Of a DNA stretch of 13,412 nt, positions 1 to 5,498 are shown piece by piece (position 1 is the stretch's first letter; each line of letters opens with the position of its first letter). Origin of the DNA: Patescibacteria group bacterium AH-259-L07 (GTDB lineage Bacteria; Patescibacteriota; Patescibacteriia; UBA2591; UBA6264); assembly GCA_027718005.1 (NCBI GenBank), contig JALLOP010000034.1, positions 1 through 13,412 on the forward strand, in the 5' to 3' direction. Under the pieces are notes generated by a model. That model had not been told where the DNA came from and did no database searches. It was given only the letters and a program-made list of their open reading frames with translations. The translations under genes and the position numbers were made by a program.

Positions 1-5
1 TTTTT

Positions 6-26
6 ATTCTTAATTCTTAATTCTTC
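6..26. repeat. 7-bp tandem repeat ATTCTTA x3 at the tsaB-like stop
   Basis: Three adjacent copies of ATTCTTA (last copy ends in C). On the minus strand this reads as AATTAAG-type units that include the TAA stop of the tsaB-like gene and repeat the TAA downstream in shifted frames. It is one of several different short tandem repeats at gene ends in this window. Confidence 0.75.
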
Positions 27-463
27 ATTGTAATGTTTGGTTCTTTGCCATAAAACGGTACTGCCATATCGTTCTTTTTTGCTTTTTTCAATTGTTGAAG
101 ACCTTTTTTAATTAATGTTTCATTATCTTTGCCTTCTTCTAATTTTACACCAACGGCCGGAATATTATTTGTCCATGCAATAGTATTGGCCACAGAGAGC
201 GCAACTCTAATACCAACAAATGATCCAGGGCCATTAACGACAATAACTCCTTTCAGTCCACGGCTGATCGGCCATGGGCCGATAAGATTTTTTTCTTTCT
301 CGCCTGCTTTAACCAACAGCCTATCTATCCCATCTAAGATATTTTCGCTCTTATTATCTTTTTTCATCAAATCAACACTGGCAATGATCTTGCTGGTCTG
401 ATCTGCAATAAGCGCTAAAAATGTTTTATGCTCATCTGAGAGATTGTTGATAAATAAATACAT
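17..463 (-). CDS. tsaB: Short TsaB-like protein (t6A37 tRNA modification partner)
   Basis: TsaB is the TsaD-binding dimerisation partner in synthesis of N6-threonylcarbamoyladenosine at tRNA position 37, in the cytoplasm. The diagnostic stretch is the family motif NGPGSFVGIRVALSVAN, with the usual following segment ending IPAVGV. The N-terminal beta-strand start (MYLFINN) corresponds to the family's ILxIDT, but the Asp is missing. At 148 residues the protein is well below the usual 200-230, so it is essentially the first lobe of the ASKHA-like fold and lacks most of the second. I start at ATG 463. An in-frame GTG at 475 is possible but would sit on the predicted transcription start. The gene has its own divergent promoter. 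The last codons and the stop lie inside a 7-bp tandem repeat. The family call is fairly firm; full function without the second lobe is uncertain. Confidence 0.8.
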   Translation of the reverse strand: MYLFINNLSDEHKTFLALIADQTSKIIASVDLMKKDNKSENILDGIDRLLVKAGEKEKNLIGPWPISRGLKGVIVVNGPGSFVGIRVALSVANTIAWTNNIPAVGVKLEEGKDNETLIKKGLQQLKKAKKNDMAVPFYGKEPNITMKN

Positions 464-466
464 ACA

Positions 467-495
467 TTTACACACTTTATATTATATAGTATAAT
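467..495 (+). promoter_or_regulatory. Promoter of the 702-residue membrane protein gene
   Basis: The -35 is TTTACA (467-472, 5 of 6) and the -10 is TATAAT (490-495, 6 of 6), with the ideal 17-base spacer. The predicted start near 502 leaves about 34 bases of leader before ATG 536, with no visible Shine-Dalgarno. The leader contains two copies of an 8-bp unit ATCAATCW (512-527). The -35 lies inside the first codons of the divergent tsaB-like gene. Confidence 0.6.
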
Positions 496-509
496 TAAAT
501 TAGTATTAA
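481..509 (-). promoter_or_regulatory. Candidate promoter of the tsaB-like gene
   Basis: A perfect TATAAT -10 lies on the minus strand at 486-481. A partial -35 (TTAATA, 4 of 6) lies 17 bases upstream at 509-504. Transcription would start near 474, giving an almost leaderless message for the ATG at 463. The call rests on consensus matching alone in AT-rich DNA. Confidence 0.45.
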
Positions 510-535
510 TAATCAATCTATCAATCATACTATAT

Positions 536-2644
536 ATGCAAAACAACATAAACATTTCGCAACTGTGTATTTCAAATCCAAAAGAATCAAATTCATATTC
601 TCGAATCTATATTGCTGATCCAGAAAAAAAATTCTTGGAAAAATTTGGTAAACTTGCCATACTCATATCCATCCATTTCAAAGGTGTATTAGAAAACGAT
701 ACGCTTTCTCACACAAAAGAGTGGATACAAAATTTTATTGACTTCACCTCAAGCAACTTTTACAAAACATTGCGGACTGGTAGTGAGATTGAAAAAGAGT
801 TTGAAGATTTATTGCAATCCCTAAATAAATGGCTTGCAAAAGAAAAAGTCCAAGCCTCAGAATTGTTTGAAAAATATATTGATGAGCTTGATATTGAAGT
901 CATTGCACTGAAAAATACTACTGTTTATTTTGCTACTATAGGTGAGATTAAAACGTACCTTCTATCAGGAACTTCTGAAGGAAAATTACAAAAACTTTCA
1001 GCCGGCAAGAATAAAGCAACCAAATTTTCAAATTTAATGAGTGGATCATTAGAAAAAGACAATGTTTTGCTGTTTGCATCACCAAATTTATTTGATTACT
1101 TTAGTACTAAAAAAATTATTCAGGTTTTTCAAGTTCAGCCGCTTAAAAATGCAATGCATGAAATAAAACAGCTTTTATCAGACGATTTAGATAGAATCAA
1201 TATACTGTTTTTAGCTATTTCTCATCGCGACGAATCACTCATTGTACAATCACCAGAGGATGAATTTAATCAAAAAGAACCAGATAAAGAAAAAATAAGT
1301 GTTGAAGTAGATAAAGAAAAAGAACCTGAGGAAGAAATACTCCCAACAATTATATCTCGCTCAACACACCTCGCAAAAACATTTATTACCATAGGGCAAA
1401 AAGTGCTCGCCGTACTTACAAAAATATTTCAAAAGATAAAAAAATTAAGCACTCAAAAACGCCCCCTCAAACTCAGAGCGCCCAGAAAAATAAAAACACA
1501 CGGTATTATGTGGCAAAAAACATTATTTATTATCCTGATTATTTTTGGCTTTTTATTTGTCATCAGCATTATTATCTTAGGAAGTCAAGAATATAAGGCA
1601 CAACAAAAAAGAGAATATGCACAAACCATACAAAAATTAAAAGACATAGAATCAGAACTTTCTATTGCCTTAATTTATGAAGATGAATCAAATTTGCAAA
1701 CGTTGCTTACGCAGATGAAGCAGCTTTTAAATTCTCTCCCTCAAGTAACAAAAGAACAAAAACAAACCTATGAACTTTTGTATACCAAGTATAGCACTAC
1801 GTTACATAAATTTTATCGTATCACCACCATTGATGAACCCACGCTCTTAATTGATCTTGGTGAGCAATATAAAAATATAGATCCATCGGGGATGACAAAT
1901 CTATTTAATAACTTTTATATTTTTGACGGTTCAAATAACTATATCTATCGCTTTAATGTAGAAACCGAAGAAACTGAAATGGTTAACAATACTTCAGCTA
2001 ATGTTGGACGGTTACAAAAACTTGCTCCATTAGACAATGATATCCTTATTGGCTATGATCAAAATCAAGGAATTGCAACCTTTAATACGATTGATGCAAA
2101 ATTAGAACCGGTAAAACTTACCCGTCAACACGATATATCAGAGATTACTGACCTTTCCCTTTATAATGGCCGGCTTTATGTTTTAGAAAGCTCTCAAAAT
2201 CAAATCTATAAATATTCAAAAACCATTGATGGGTTTGGCAAAGAAGAAATATGGGTTAAAGATGGCACCAACATTGCTGATACACTTTCATTTACTATTG
2301 ATGGCTCTATCTATGTATTAAAAAAATCATCAGATATATATAAGTTTTTCAGGAATAACCGCGTAGCATTTGAGCTCGATGATATTAAGCCAGCACTTTC
2401 AACAACAGATCCTAATATTATTACTCTAAAAGGAAATATAAAACTCTTTACTACTGCTGATATGAAATACCTGTACCTTTTAGATGGACCTACCAATCGA
2501 TTAATTAAACTCTTGAAAGATGGAAAACTAATAAAACAATTTACGAGTCCTCAATTTAACAATCTCATAGACTTTCTTGTAAGTCGTAACGAAAACACTG
2601 CCTGGCTGCTCAATGGCACAAAGATATACGAGATAAGTTTATAG
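536..2644 (+). CDS. Membrane protein: degenerate PP2C-like domain, one TM helix, beta-propeller
   Basis: No named family is recognised with certainty. Residues 1-235 follow the layout of PPM/PP2C phosphatases: a strand pair ending FATIGEIKTYLL where active enzymes have GDSRxYL, then LLFASPNLFDYFS where they have LxSDGLxD, and a final DRINILFLAIS where they have DNITVVVV. The metal-binding Asp residues are replaced (GE, SPN, DR), so this looks like a catalytically dead pseudophosphatase. Residues 240-275 are an acidic, Lys/Glu-rich linker, and 280-325 a basic juxtamembrane stretch. Residues 329-349 form one hydrophobic helix. Residues 353-425 are helical, probably coiled coil. Residues 430-702 contain repeated strand motifs such as NYIYRFNVETEE, QIYKYSK and YLYLLDG, typical of a beta-propeller of about six blades facing outward. 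The gene ends in three consecutive in-frame stops and converges on rplL. The architecture is an inference from the sequence. Confidence 0.7.
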   Translation: MQNNINISQLCISNPKESNSYSRIYIADPEKKFLEKFGKLAILISIHFKGVLENDTLSHTKEWIQNFIDFTSSNFYKTLRTGSEIEKEFEDLLQSLNKWLAKEKVQASELFEKYIDELDIEVIALKNTTVYFATIGEIKTYLLSGTSEGKLQKLSAGKNKATKFSNLMSGSLEKDNVLLFASPNLFDYFSTKKIIQVFQVQPLKNAMHEIKQLLSDDLDRINILFLAISHRDESLIVQSPEDEFNQKEPDKEKISVEVDKEKEPEEEILPTIISRSTHLAKTFITIGQKVLAVLTKIFQKIKKLSTQKRPLKLRAPRKIKTHGIMWQKTLFIILIIFGFLFVISIIILGSQEYKAQQKREYAQTIQKLKDIESELSIALIYEDESNLQTLLTQMKQLLNSLPQVTKEQKQTYELLYTKYSTTLHKFYRITTIDEPTLLIDLGEQYKNIDPSGMTNLFNNFYIFDGSNNYIYRFNVETEETEMVNNTSANVGRLQKLAPLDNDILIGYDQNQGIATFNTIDAKLEPVKLTRQHDISEITDLSLYNGRLYVLESSQNQIYKYSKTIDGFGKEEIWVKDGTNIADTLSFTIDGSIYVLKKSSDIYKFFRNNRVAFELDDIKPALSTTDPNIITLKGNIKLFTTADMKYLYLLDGPTNRLIKLLKDGKLIKQFTSPQFNNLIDFLVSRNENTAWLLNGTKIYEISL

Positions 2645-2671
2645 TAATGAGTAACGCGTAATGCGTAACGA
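2644..2671. repeat. 7-bp tandem repeat GTAAYGM x4 after the membrane protein gene
   Basis: Four exact-length units: GTAATGA, GTAACGC, GTAATGC, GTAACGA. The first G is the last base of the TAG stop. Each unit contains TAA, and a 7-base period moves that TAA through all three frames. Confidence 0.85.
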
Positions 2672-2699
2672 GTACAATAAGAAACGCTAATTAGCTACG

Positions 2700-2734
2700 A
2701 AAAAATTACGGGAACTAAATTGCCGTAATTTTTT
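2700..2734. terminator. Bidirectional intrinsic terminator between convergent genes
   Basis: A perfect 12-bp inverted repeat, AAAAAATTACGG (2700-2711) and CCGTAATTTTTT (2723-2734), with an 11-base loop. The A-run on one side and T-run on the other let it act on transcripts from both directions. It sits between the + strand membrane protein stop (2644) and the rplL stop (2754). Confidence 0.85.
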
Positions 2735-2753
2735 ATTACTGGTTACGGGTTAC
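2733..2753. repeat. 7-bp tandem repeat after rplL
   Basis: On the minus strand, the bases immediately after the rplL TGA read GTAACCC, GTAACCA, GTAATAA, three 7-bp units. They resemble, but are not identical to, the GTAAYGM units that follow the convergent gene at 2644. The last unit runs into the terminator stem. Confidence 0.75.
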
Positions 2754-3185
2754 TCACTTCAATGTTACTTTGCCGCCTGCTTCTTCAAGTTTTTTCTTCA
2801 TTTTTTCAGCATCTTCTTTACTCACGCCTTCTTTTACTACTTTTGGCGCACTATCAACTAGATCTTTCGCTTCTTTTAACCCAATAGTAACAAACTCTCG
2901 AATCGCCTTAATTACCGCGATCTTATTCCCCCCAGTTTCAGTAAGCTCAACATTAAAACTGCTTTGCTCCTCTTCTGGCTCTGCACTTGTATCAGCAGCT
3001 GGCGCAGCAGAAACAGCGACAGGCGCCTGCGACGTAACACCAAACTTTTCCTCTAAAACTTTTACGAGCTCTGATAAATCTACCACACTCATTTTTTCTA
3101 TTTGCTCTACAATATCTTTAAACTTAGACGGAACCTTAACTGGTTCTTCTTGTTTTTCGTCTTTATTTTGAGTTTCTTCAGCCAT
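2754..3185 (-). CDS. rplL: 50S ribosomal protein L7/L12
   Basis: L7/L12 is the multi-copy stalk protein that recruits translation factors to the large subunit. The N-terminal dimerisation region is here preceded by an unusually long charged Lys/Glu-rich extension (about residues 1-20). It contains MSVVDLSELVKVLEEKFGV (about 32-50). A flexible Ala/Pro hinge follows at about 53-72. The globular C-terminal domain carries the factor-binding helix features (KIAVIKAIRE, GLKEAKDLVDSAPK, KLEEAGGKVTLK). At 143 residues it is longer than the usual 120-130. I choose ATG 3185 because MAEE is a typical start; an in-frame GTG six bases upstream is possible. It lies downstream of rplJ in the same operon and ends before a strong hairpin terminator. 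Confidence 0.97.
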   Translation of the reverse strand: MAEETQNKDEKQEEPVKVPSKFKDIVEQIEKMSVVDLSELVKVLEEKFGVTSQAPVAVSAAPAADTSAEPEEEQSSFNVELTETGGNKIAVIKAIREFVTIGLKEAKDLVDSAPKVVKEGVSKEDAEKMKKKLEEAGGKVTLK

Positions 3186-3229
3186 AAGCACTTCGTTAAA
3201 ATTAAATATTAAAAATAAAATATAAAAAA

Positions 3230-3281
3230 TTTTTAGTTTTTACGTTTTTGTTTTTGATTTTTGGTTTTTGGTTTTTAATTT
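3230..3281. repeat. Degenerate 7-bp AAAAACC-type repeat between rplJ and rplL
   Basis: The rplJ-rplL gap (about 100 bases) has almost no G on its coding strand. Read on the minus strand it contains about seven units of AAAAACC, AAAAATC, AAAAACT type, most with a 7-base spacing. A weak GAAG before ATG 3185 is the only ribosome-binding hint. I see no gene or terminator in this gap. Confidence 0.65.
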
Positions 3282-3288
3282 TGTTACT

Positions 3289-3804
3289 TTACTTTCCTAT
3301 TGCTGACAACACTTGAACTAAACTTCTAATATTTCCACCCAACACGTGCACTAAATTACTAACTGGCGCCTTAATAACGCCAACTACTTGTGCTCGTAAC
3401 TCTTGTTGTGATGGCAATTCAGCTAATATCTTGACTGTATTTGCATCAATAAATTCAGTATTAAATACTCCTCCATGAATCTTCATTTGTTTATGTTTTT
3501 TTACAAATTGAGAAACAACTTTAGCAGGAGCCATCTCATCATCTTTCCCAAATACGACCCCAAGCCCTCCTTGCATCGAATCTATATCAATATTTTTAAG
3601 GCCTGCGTTATCGAGAGACCGTTTTAAAAGTGTTTTTTTCCCAACAATATATTTACATGCTTTCTCTTTTAAGAGTTTACGAAACTCATCAACTTCACCA
3701 ACATTCAATCCATAATAATCAACAAATAGTAAACTTTTTGCAGTCGTAAGCTCGGTTGTAAATTGTTTTACAATTTTTTCTTTTTGTTCTTTAGTTTTTG
3801 CCAT
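3289..3804 (-). CDS. rplJ: 50S ribosomal protein L10
   Basis: L10 anchors L7/L12 dimers to 23S rRNA at the stalk base and represses its own operon. The start MAKTKEQKEKIVKQFTTEL is typical. So are the RNA-binding N-domain segments (LLFVDYYGLNVGEVDEFRKLL, the GKKTLLKRSL stretch, GGLGVVFG) and the C-terminal helix that docks L12 (ELRAQVVGVIKAPVSNLV then HVLGGN and SLVQVLSAIGK). The 171 residues match the family's usual 165-175. ATG 3804 has only a weak purine stretch (AAGAAG) upstream. The long leader upstream carries an L10-leader-like element and an attenuator, consistent with feedback control. rplK and rplA are not in the window. Confidence 0.97.
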   Translation of the reverse strand: MAKTKEQKEKIVKQFTTELTTAKSLLFVDYYGLNVGEVDEFRKLLKEKACKYIVGKKTLLKRSLDNAGLKNIDIDSMQGGLGVVFGKDDEMAPAKVVSQFVKKHKQMKIHGGVFNTEFIDANTVKILAELPSQQELRAQVVGVIKAPVSNLVHVLGGNIRSLVQVLSAIGK

Positions 3805-3820
3805 TGATTAGCTTCTTAGA

Positions 3821-3855
3821 TAATGTTTAATAATGTTTAAAGCCGGGCTTTAAAC
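3821..3855. repeat. 10-bp direct repeat and palindrome just upstream of rplJ
   Basis: TAATGTTTAA occurs twice in tandem (3821-3830 and 3831-3840). The second copy runs into a palindrome, GTTTAAAGC/GCTTTAAAC with a 3-base loop (3835-3855). No T-run follows on the minus strand, so it is not a terminator for rplJ transcripts. It may position the ribosome entry region or be a separate repeat. Confidence 0.6.
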
Positions 3856-3882
3856 AAAAAAGTCTGTTTTGTCGCAGACTTT
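3856..3882 (-). terminator. Intrinsic attenuator in the rplJ leader
   Basis: On the minus strand, AAAGTCTG (3882-3875) pairs with CAGACTTT (3866-3859) across an 8-base loop, and the T-run continues to 3856. It lies between the L10-leader-like element and the rplJ start, where a transcription attenuator would be expected. A second AT-rich hairpin, GCTATAT/ATATAGC (3902-3883), abuts it directly upstream. Confidence 0.7.
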
Positions 3883-3900
3883 GCTATATATATAAATATA

Positions 3901-3979
3901 GCTCTTTATGCCTCGGCAGGCCTGTCCGCCTCTGGCGGAAAATTACGTCCTTGTAAAGACACCTGCTGTCTGTGACACT
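3901..3979 (-). ncRNA. L10 leader-like autoregulatory RNA upstream of rplJ
   Basis: Read on the minus strand, the element has the paired signatures of ribosomal L10 leaders: GACAGCAGG near the 5' side and CCTGCCGAGGC near the 3' side, which recall the B. subtilis rplJ leader. In that family, L10 with bound L12 binds the leader RNA and lowers rplJL expression. The location, directly in front of rplJ with an attenuator between, fits. A GC-rich palindrome occupies the internal part. The identification is by recalled motif, not by a covariance search. Confidence 0.75.
3917..3939. repeat. GC-rich double palindrome inside the L10 leader
   Basis: CAGGCCTG (3917-3924) is directly followed by TCCGCC-TCT-GGCGGA (3925-3939). 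These are two adjacent perfect palindromes, strikingly GC-rich against AT-rich surroundings. They may be a mobile or repetitive palindromic unit inserted into the leader, or simply its variable stem. Confidence 0.6.
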
Positions 3980-4041
3980 ATTATAATCCTTAATTAAGAT
4001 AGTTTACCTTTTAGATTTCAAGGTTCTGACGGAGTCAGGTT

Positions 4042-4072
4042 CTTATATTAAAACTTTAAAAAACTTTGTCAA
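4042..4072 (-). promoter_or_regulatory. Candidate rplJL promoter
   Basis: A perfect TTGACA -35 lies at 4072-4067. Possible -10 hexamers are TAATAT (4050-4045, 16-base spacer) or TATAAG (4047-4042, 19-base spacer). A second TATAAT sits closer to the leader (3985-3980) without a good -35, so two starts are possible. A short hairpin, CTGAC-GGA-GTCAG (4026-4038), falls at the beginning of the longer transcript. Confidence 0.5.
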
Positions 4073-4078
4073 ATCACT

Positions 4079-4087
4079 TTATCCACA
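4079..4087 (+). promoter_or_regulatory. Perfect DnaA-box sequence between pyrH and the rplJL promoter
   Basis: TTATCCACA matches the consensus DnaA box exactly. It begins seven bases upstream of the rplJL -35 and ends just before the pyrH stop codon. Only one perfect copy is seen here, so it is not an origin. Binding is unproven and a nine-base match can occur by chance. Confidence 0.4.
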
Positions 4088-4088
4088 G

Positions 4089-4775
4089 TTATCCTATTAT
4101 TGTTCCTTTGAATGGTTTACCGCGCAAATAATTTTTAAGATTATCTAAATTTTTGCCATTTACAATTACTACTTTTATGTTTAGTTTCTGAGCTAACTGT
4201 GATGCGATCGGATCAAATGGCCATGAACCACGCGGTGACCATTTTTTCCCAACAATACTAATAAACTCATCCCACGATATATTCTTGATTGGTTTTGCGC
4301 TCTTATATACATCTGGATCTTTATCATACACATAATCAATATCAGTTAGGTTAATTACTTCGTGTGCCTTAAATCGTTTTGCCCACAACACTGCATCTAA
4401 ATCTGATGAGCACCCCGGTTTCCAACCCGAGGCAATAATTAATTTCTTATTAGTTTTAATATTGGTATGTGGATTGTCAAGAACTATCTCATATACATAT
4501 TGAGAAAATATAACCCGAAGCAGCTCCGCATTTAATTTTGTTGCGGCAATGCCGAGCCAATCAAGGTCATCATTTGCAACCTTAGTAATTTTTTGTACAG
4601 CTGTATTATATTTTTTATTAATACTTCCGCCGCCAACCACAATAACAGCCTTATGCCCTTTTTTTAAGAATGATAATATAAAATTTCTAAACTTTTTTAA
4701 AAATAAAACATCTATCCTTTCACTGGGAATAACCAAAGAACCGCCCAAAGAAAAGATAAATGTTTTGGGTCTCAT
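4089..4775 (-). CDS. pyrH: UMP kinase, archaeal-type (amino acid kinase family)
   Basis: UMP kinase phosphorylates UMP to UDP with ATP in the cytoplasm. Motifs of the amino acid kinase fold appear in order (ATG-4775 numbering): SLGGSL near residue 10 (phosphate loop), VVGGG near 46, LDWLGIAATKLNAELL near 71-86, ASGWKPGCSSDLDAV near 115-129 (substrate region), VINLTDIDYVYDKDPD near 139-154, and the WPFDPIASQLAQ and VIVNGKNL segments near the end. The INLT-YDKDP spacing and short length (228 residues) fit the archaeal-type enzyme. I start at ATG 4775, which gives MRPKTFIFSLGGS. A TTG at 4802 would overlap the upstream pilin gene. The ATG is 11 bases after the pilin stop, so the two genes are probably co-transcribed, an odd pairing. 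Another acid-kinase specificity cannot be excluded. Confidence 0.85.
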   Translation of the reverse strand: MRPKTFIFSLGGSLVIPSERIDVLFLKKFRNFILSFLKKGHKAVIVVGGGSINKKYNTAVQKITKVANDDLDWLGIAATKLNAELLRVIFSQYVYEIVLDNPHTNIKTNKKLIIASGWKPGCSSDLDAVLWAKRFKAHEVINLTDIDYVYDKDPDVYKSAKPIKNISWDEFISIVGKKWSPRGSWPFDPIASQLAQKLNIKVVIVNGKNLDNLKNYLRGKPFKGTIIG

Positions 4776-4786
4776 AAAACGTTGTT

Positions 4787-5302
4787 CTATCGTGCTACCC
4801 AAATTTCAGTCGTATTTTCAGATTCACATGCTCTGACCGTGATAATGCCTGTTGCATCACGCTGAAGCGTGTAACCAGAGAGAGCCACTGCCCATGTACC
4901 AGCCCCATTGGGACTGATAGGAACATCACCAAGATATCCTTCAGTAACCAGGCCAGCTAAATCAACGCAGTGATCACCCGCTGCTACCTCTGTAGTCACG
5001 TTGGTATCACAGTTCGCATTTCCCCCGTCACAATCAGTACCGCCGCCATCAGTTACCATATATACCTCTCCCGCAGTCATAGCAGCAACCGCCGTAAGAT
5101 AGGTCCCCTGATTGTCAACCTGATCTACCTTTAATGCATTTAAAACTTCGGTGATTTCTGACCACCGACGCGAATCTCTCGCATCTCTAAATCTGGTCAA
5201 CGGATCAAGCGCAACAAACACCACCCCTGCTAAAATAGCAATCACTGCAATGACGATTAAAAGCTCGATAAGGGTAAATCCGTTATTATTTGTTCTGAAC
5301 AT
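4787..5302 (-). CDS. Type IV pilin-like protein (PilE/GspG type)
   Basis: A prepilin with leader MFRTNNNG, cleavage G|FTLIE, Glu at mature position 5, and a hydrophobic helix (residues 9-31) that anchors it in the membrane and packs the pilus core. A helix with the common CPR-pilin pattern LDPLTRFRDARDSRRW follows. The globular head has four cysteines (91, 98, 112, 159), which could form two disulfides, and a Gly/Asp-rich loop (84-100). The C-terminal GIITVRACES is the last strand of the pilin sheet. At 171 residues it is the only pilin here without a large fused domain, so it may be the major or a structural subunit. ATG 5302 lacks a nearby ribosome-binding site; a strong one lies 36 bases upstream. 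It is followed by pyrH. Confidence 0.9.
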   Translation of the reverse strand: MFRTNNNGFTLIELLIVIAVIAILAGVVFVALDPLTRFRDARDSRRWSEITEVLNALKVDQVDNQGTYLTAVAAMTAGEVYMVTDGGGTDCDGGNANCDTNVTTEVAAGDHCVDLAGLVTEGYLGDVPISPNGAGTWAVALSGYTLQRDATGIITVRACESENTTEIWVAR

Positions 5303-5338
5303 ATTTATTTTTTATTTACCAATAACTCTATGACCTTT

Positions 5339-5346
5339 CCTCCTTA
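5339..5346 (-). promoter_or_regulatory. Strong Shine-Dalgarno-like site too far from the pilin start
   Basis: On the minus strand, TAAGGAGG is a near-ideal ribosome-binding site, but 36 bases separate it from the pilin ATG (5302). No ATG/GTG start lies at normal spacing, and the pilin frame is closed by a TAA in between. It could be a standby site, a remnant, or chance. Confidence 0.4.
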
Positions 5347-5380
5347 AAACTATTTACTATATTGAAAATCTTATAATTGA

Positions 5381-5433
5381 GGAATTTTGAAAATGTCTGA
5401 AATTAACAATTTCAAGCATTTTCCCAAAATTCC
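5381..5433. promoter_or_regulatory. Long hairpin in the pilin leader
   Basis: The arms 5381-5404 and 5408-5433 are complementary along almost their whole length, with a 3-base AAC loop, one two-base bulge and one two-base mismatch. No T-run follows on the minus strand, so it does not look like an intrinsic terminator. It lies in the leader of the pilin-pyrH transcript, and could be a processing site, a protein-binding structure or a mobile palindromic element. Confidence 0.7.
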
Positions 5434-5443
5434 GAGATTAGTT

Positions 5444-5460
5444 ATGTGCCGAAGGCACAT
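5444..5460. repeat. Short GC-rich hairpin ATGTGCC-GAA-GGCACAT
   Basis: A perfect 7-bp stem with a 3-base loop, just upstream of the long hairpin in the same leader. It is not followed by a T-run on the minus strand. Confidence 0.65.
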
Positions 5461-5469
5461 GTCCGTTTT

Positions 5470-5498
5470 ATTTTACAATACTTTTTTTATTGTTGCAA
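5470..5498 (-). promoter_or_regulatory. Candidate promoter of the pilin-pyrH transcript
   Basis: TTGCAA (5498-5493) as -35, a 17-base spacer and TAAAAT (5475-5470, 5 of 6) as -10. The transcript would begin near 5463 and carry both hairpins and the distant Shine-Dalgarno site. The -35 lies within the palindrome TGTTGCAACA (5491-5500), a possible operator. A near-consensus DnaA box (TTATCCACT, 8 of 9, minus strand) directly abuts it at 5508-5500. Confidence 0.4.

Noticed and set aside
2754..3185. Recoded TGA (Gly) as in some CPR lineages
   Set aside because: rplL ends at TGA exactly after its normal C-terminal lysine, and no conserved protein here needs an internal TGA.
3835..3855. Palindrome before rplJ as a second terminator
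   Set aside because: No T-run follows it on the rplJ strand; only the hairpin at 3859-3882 has one.
3805..4088. A tRNA or small gene in the 284-base gap before rplJ
   Set aside because: No cloverleaf or credible reading frame is visible. The L10-like leader, attenuator and promoter account for the gap.
4776..4802. Longer UMP kinase start at TTG 4802
   Set aside because: It overlaps the pilin end, and the kinase fold begins right after ATG 4775.
5381..5433. Long hairpin as an intrinsic terminator of the pilus operon
   Set aside because: There is no T-run after it on the minus strand, so another function is more likely.
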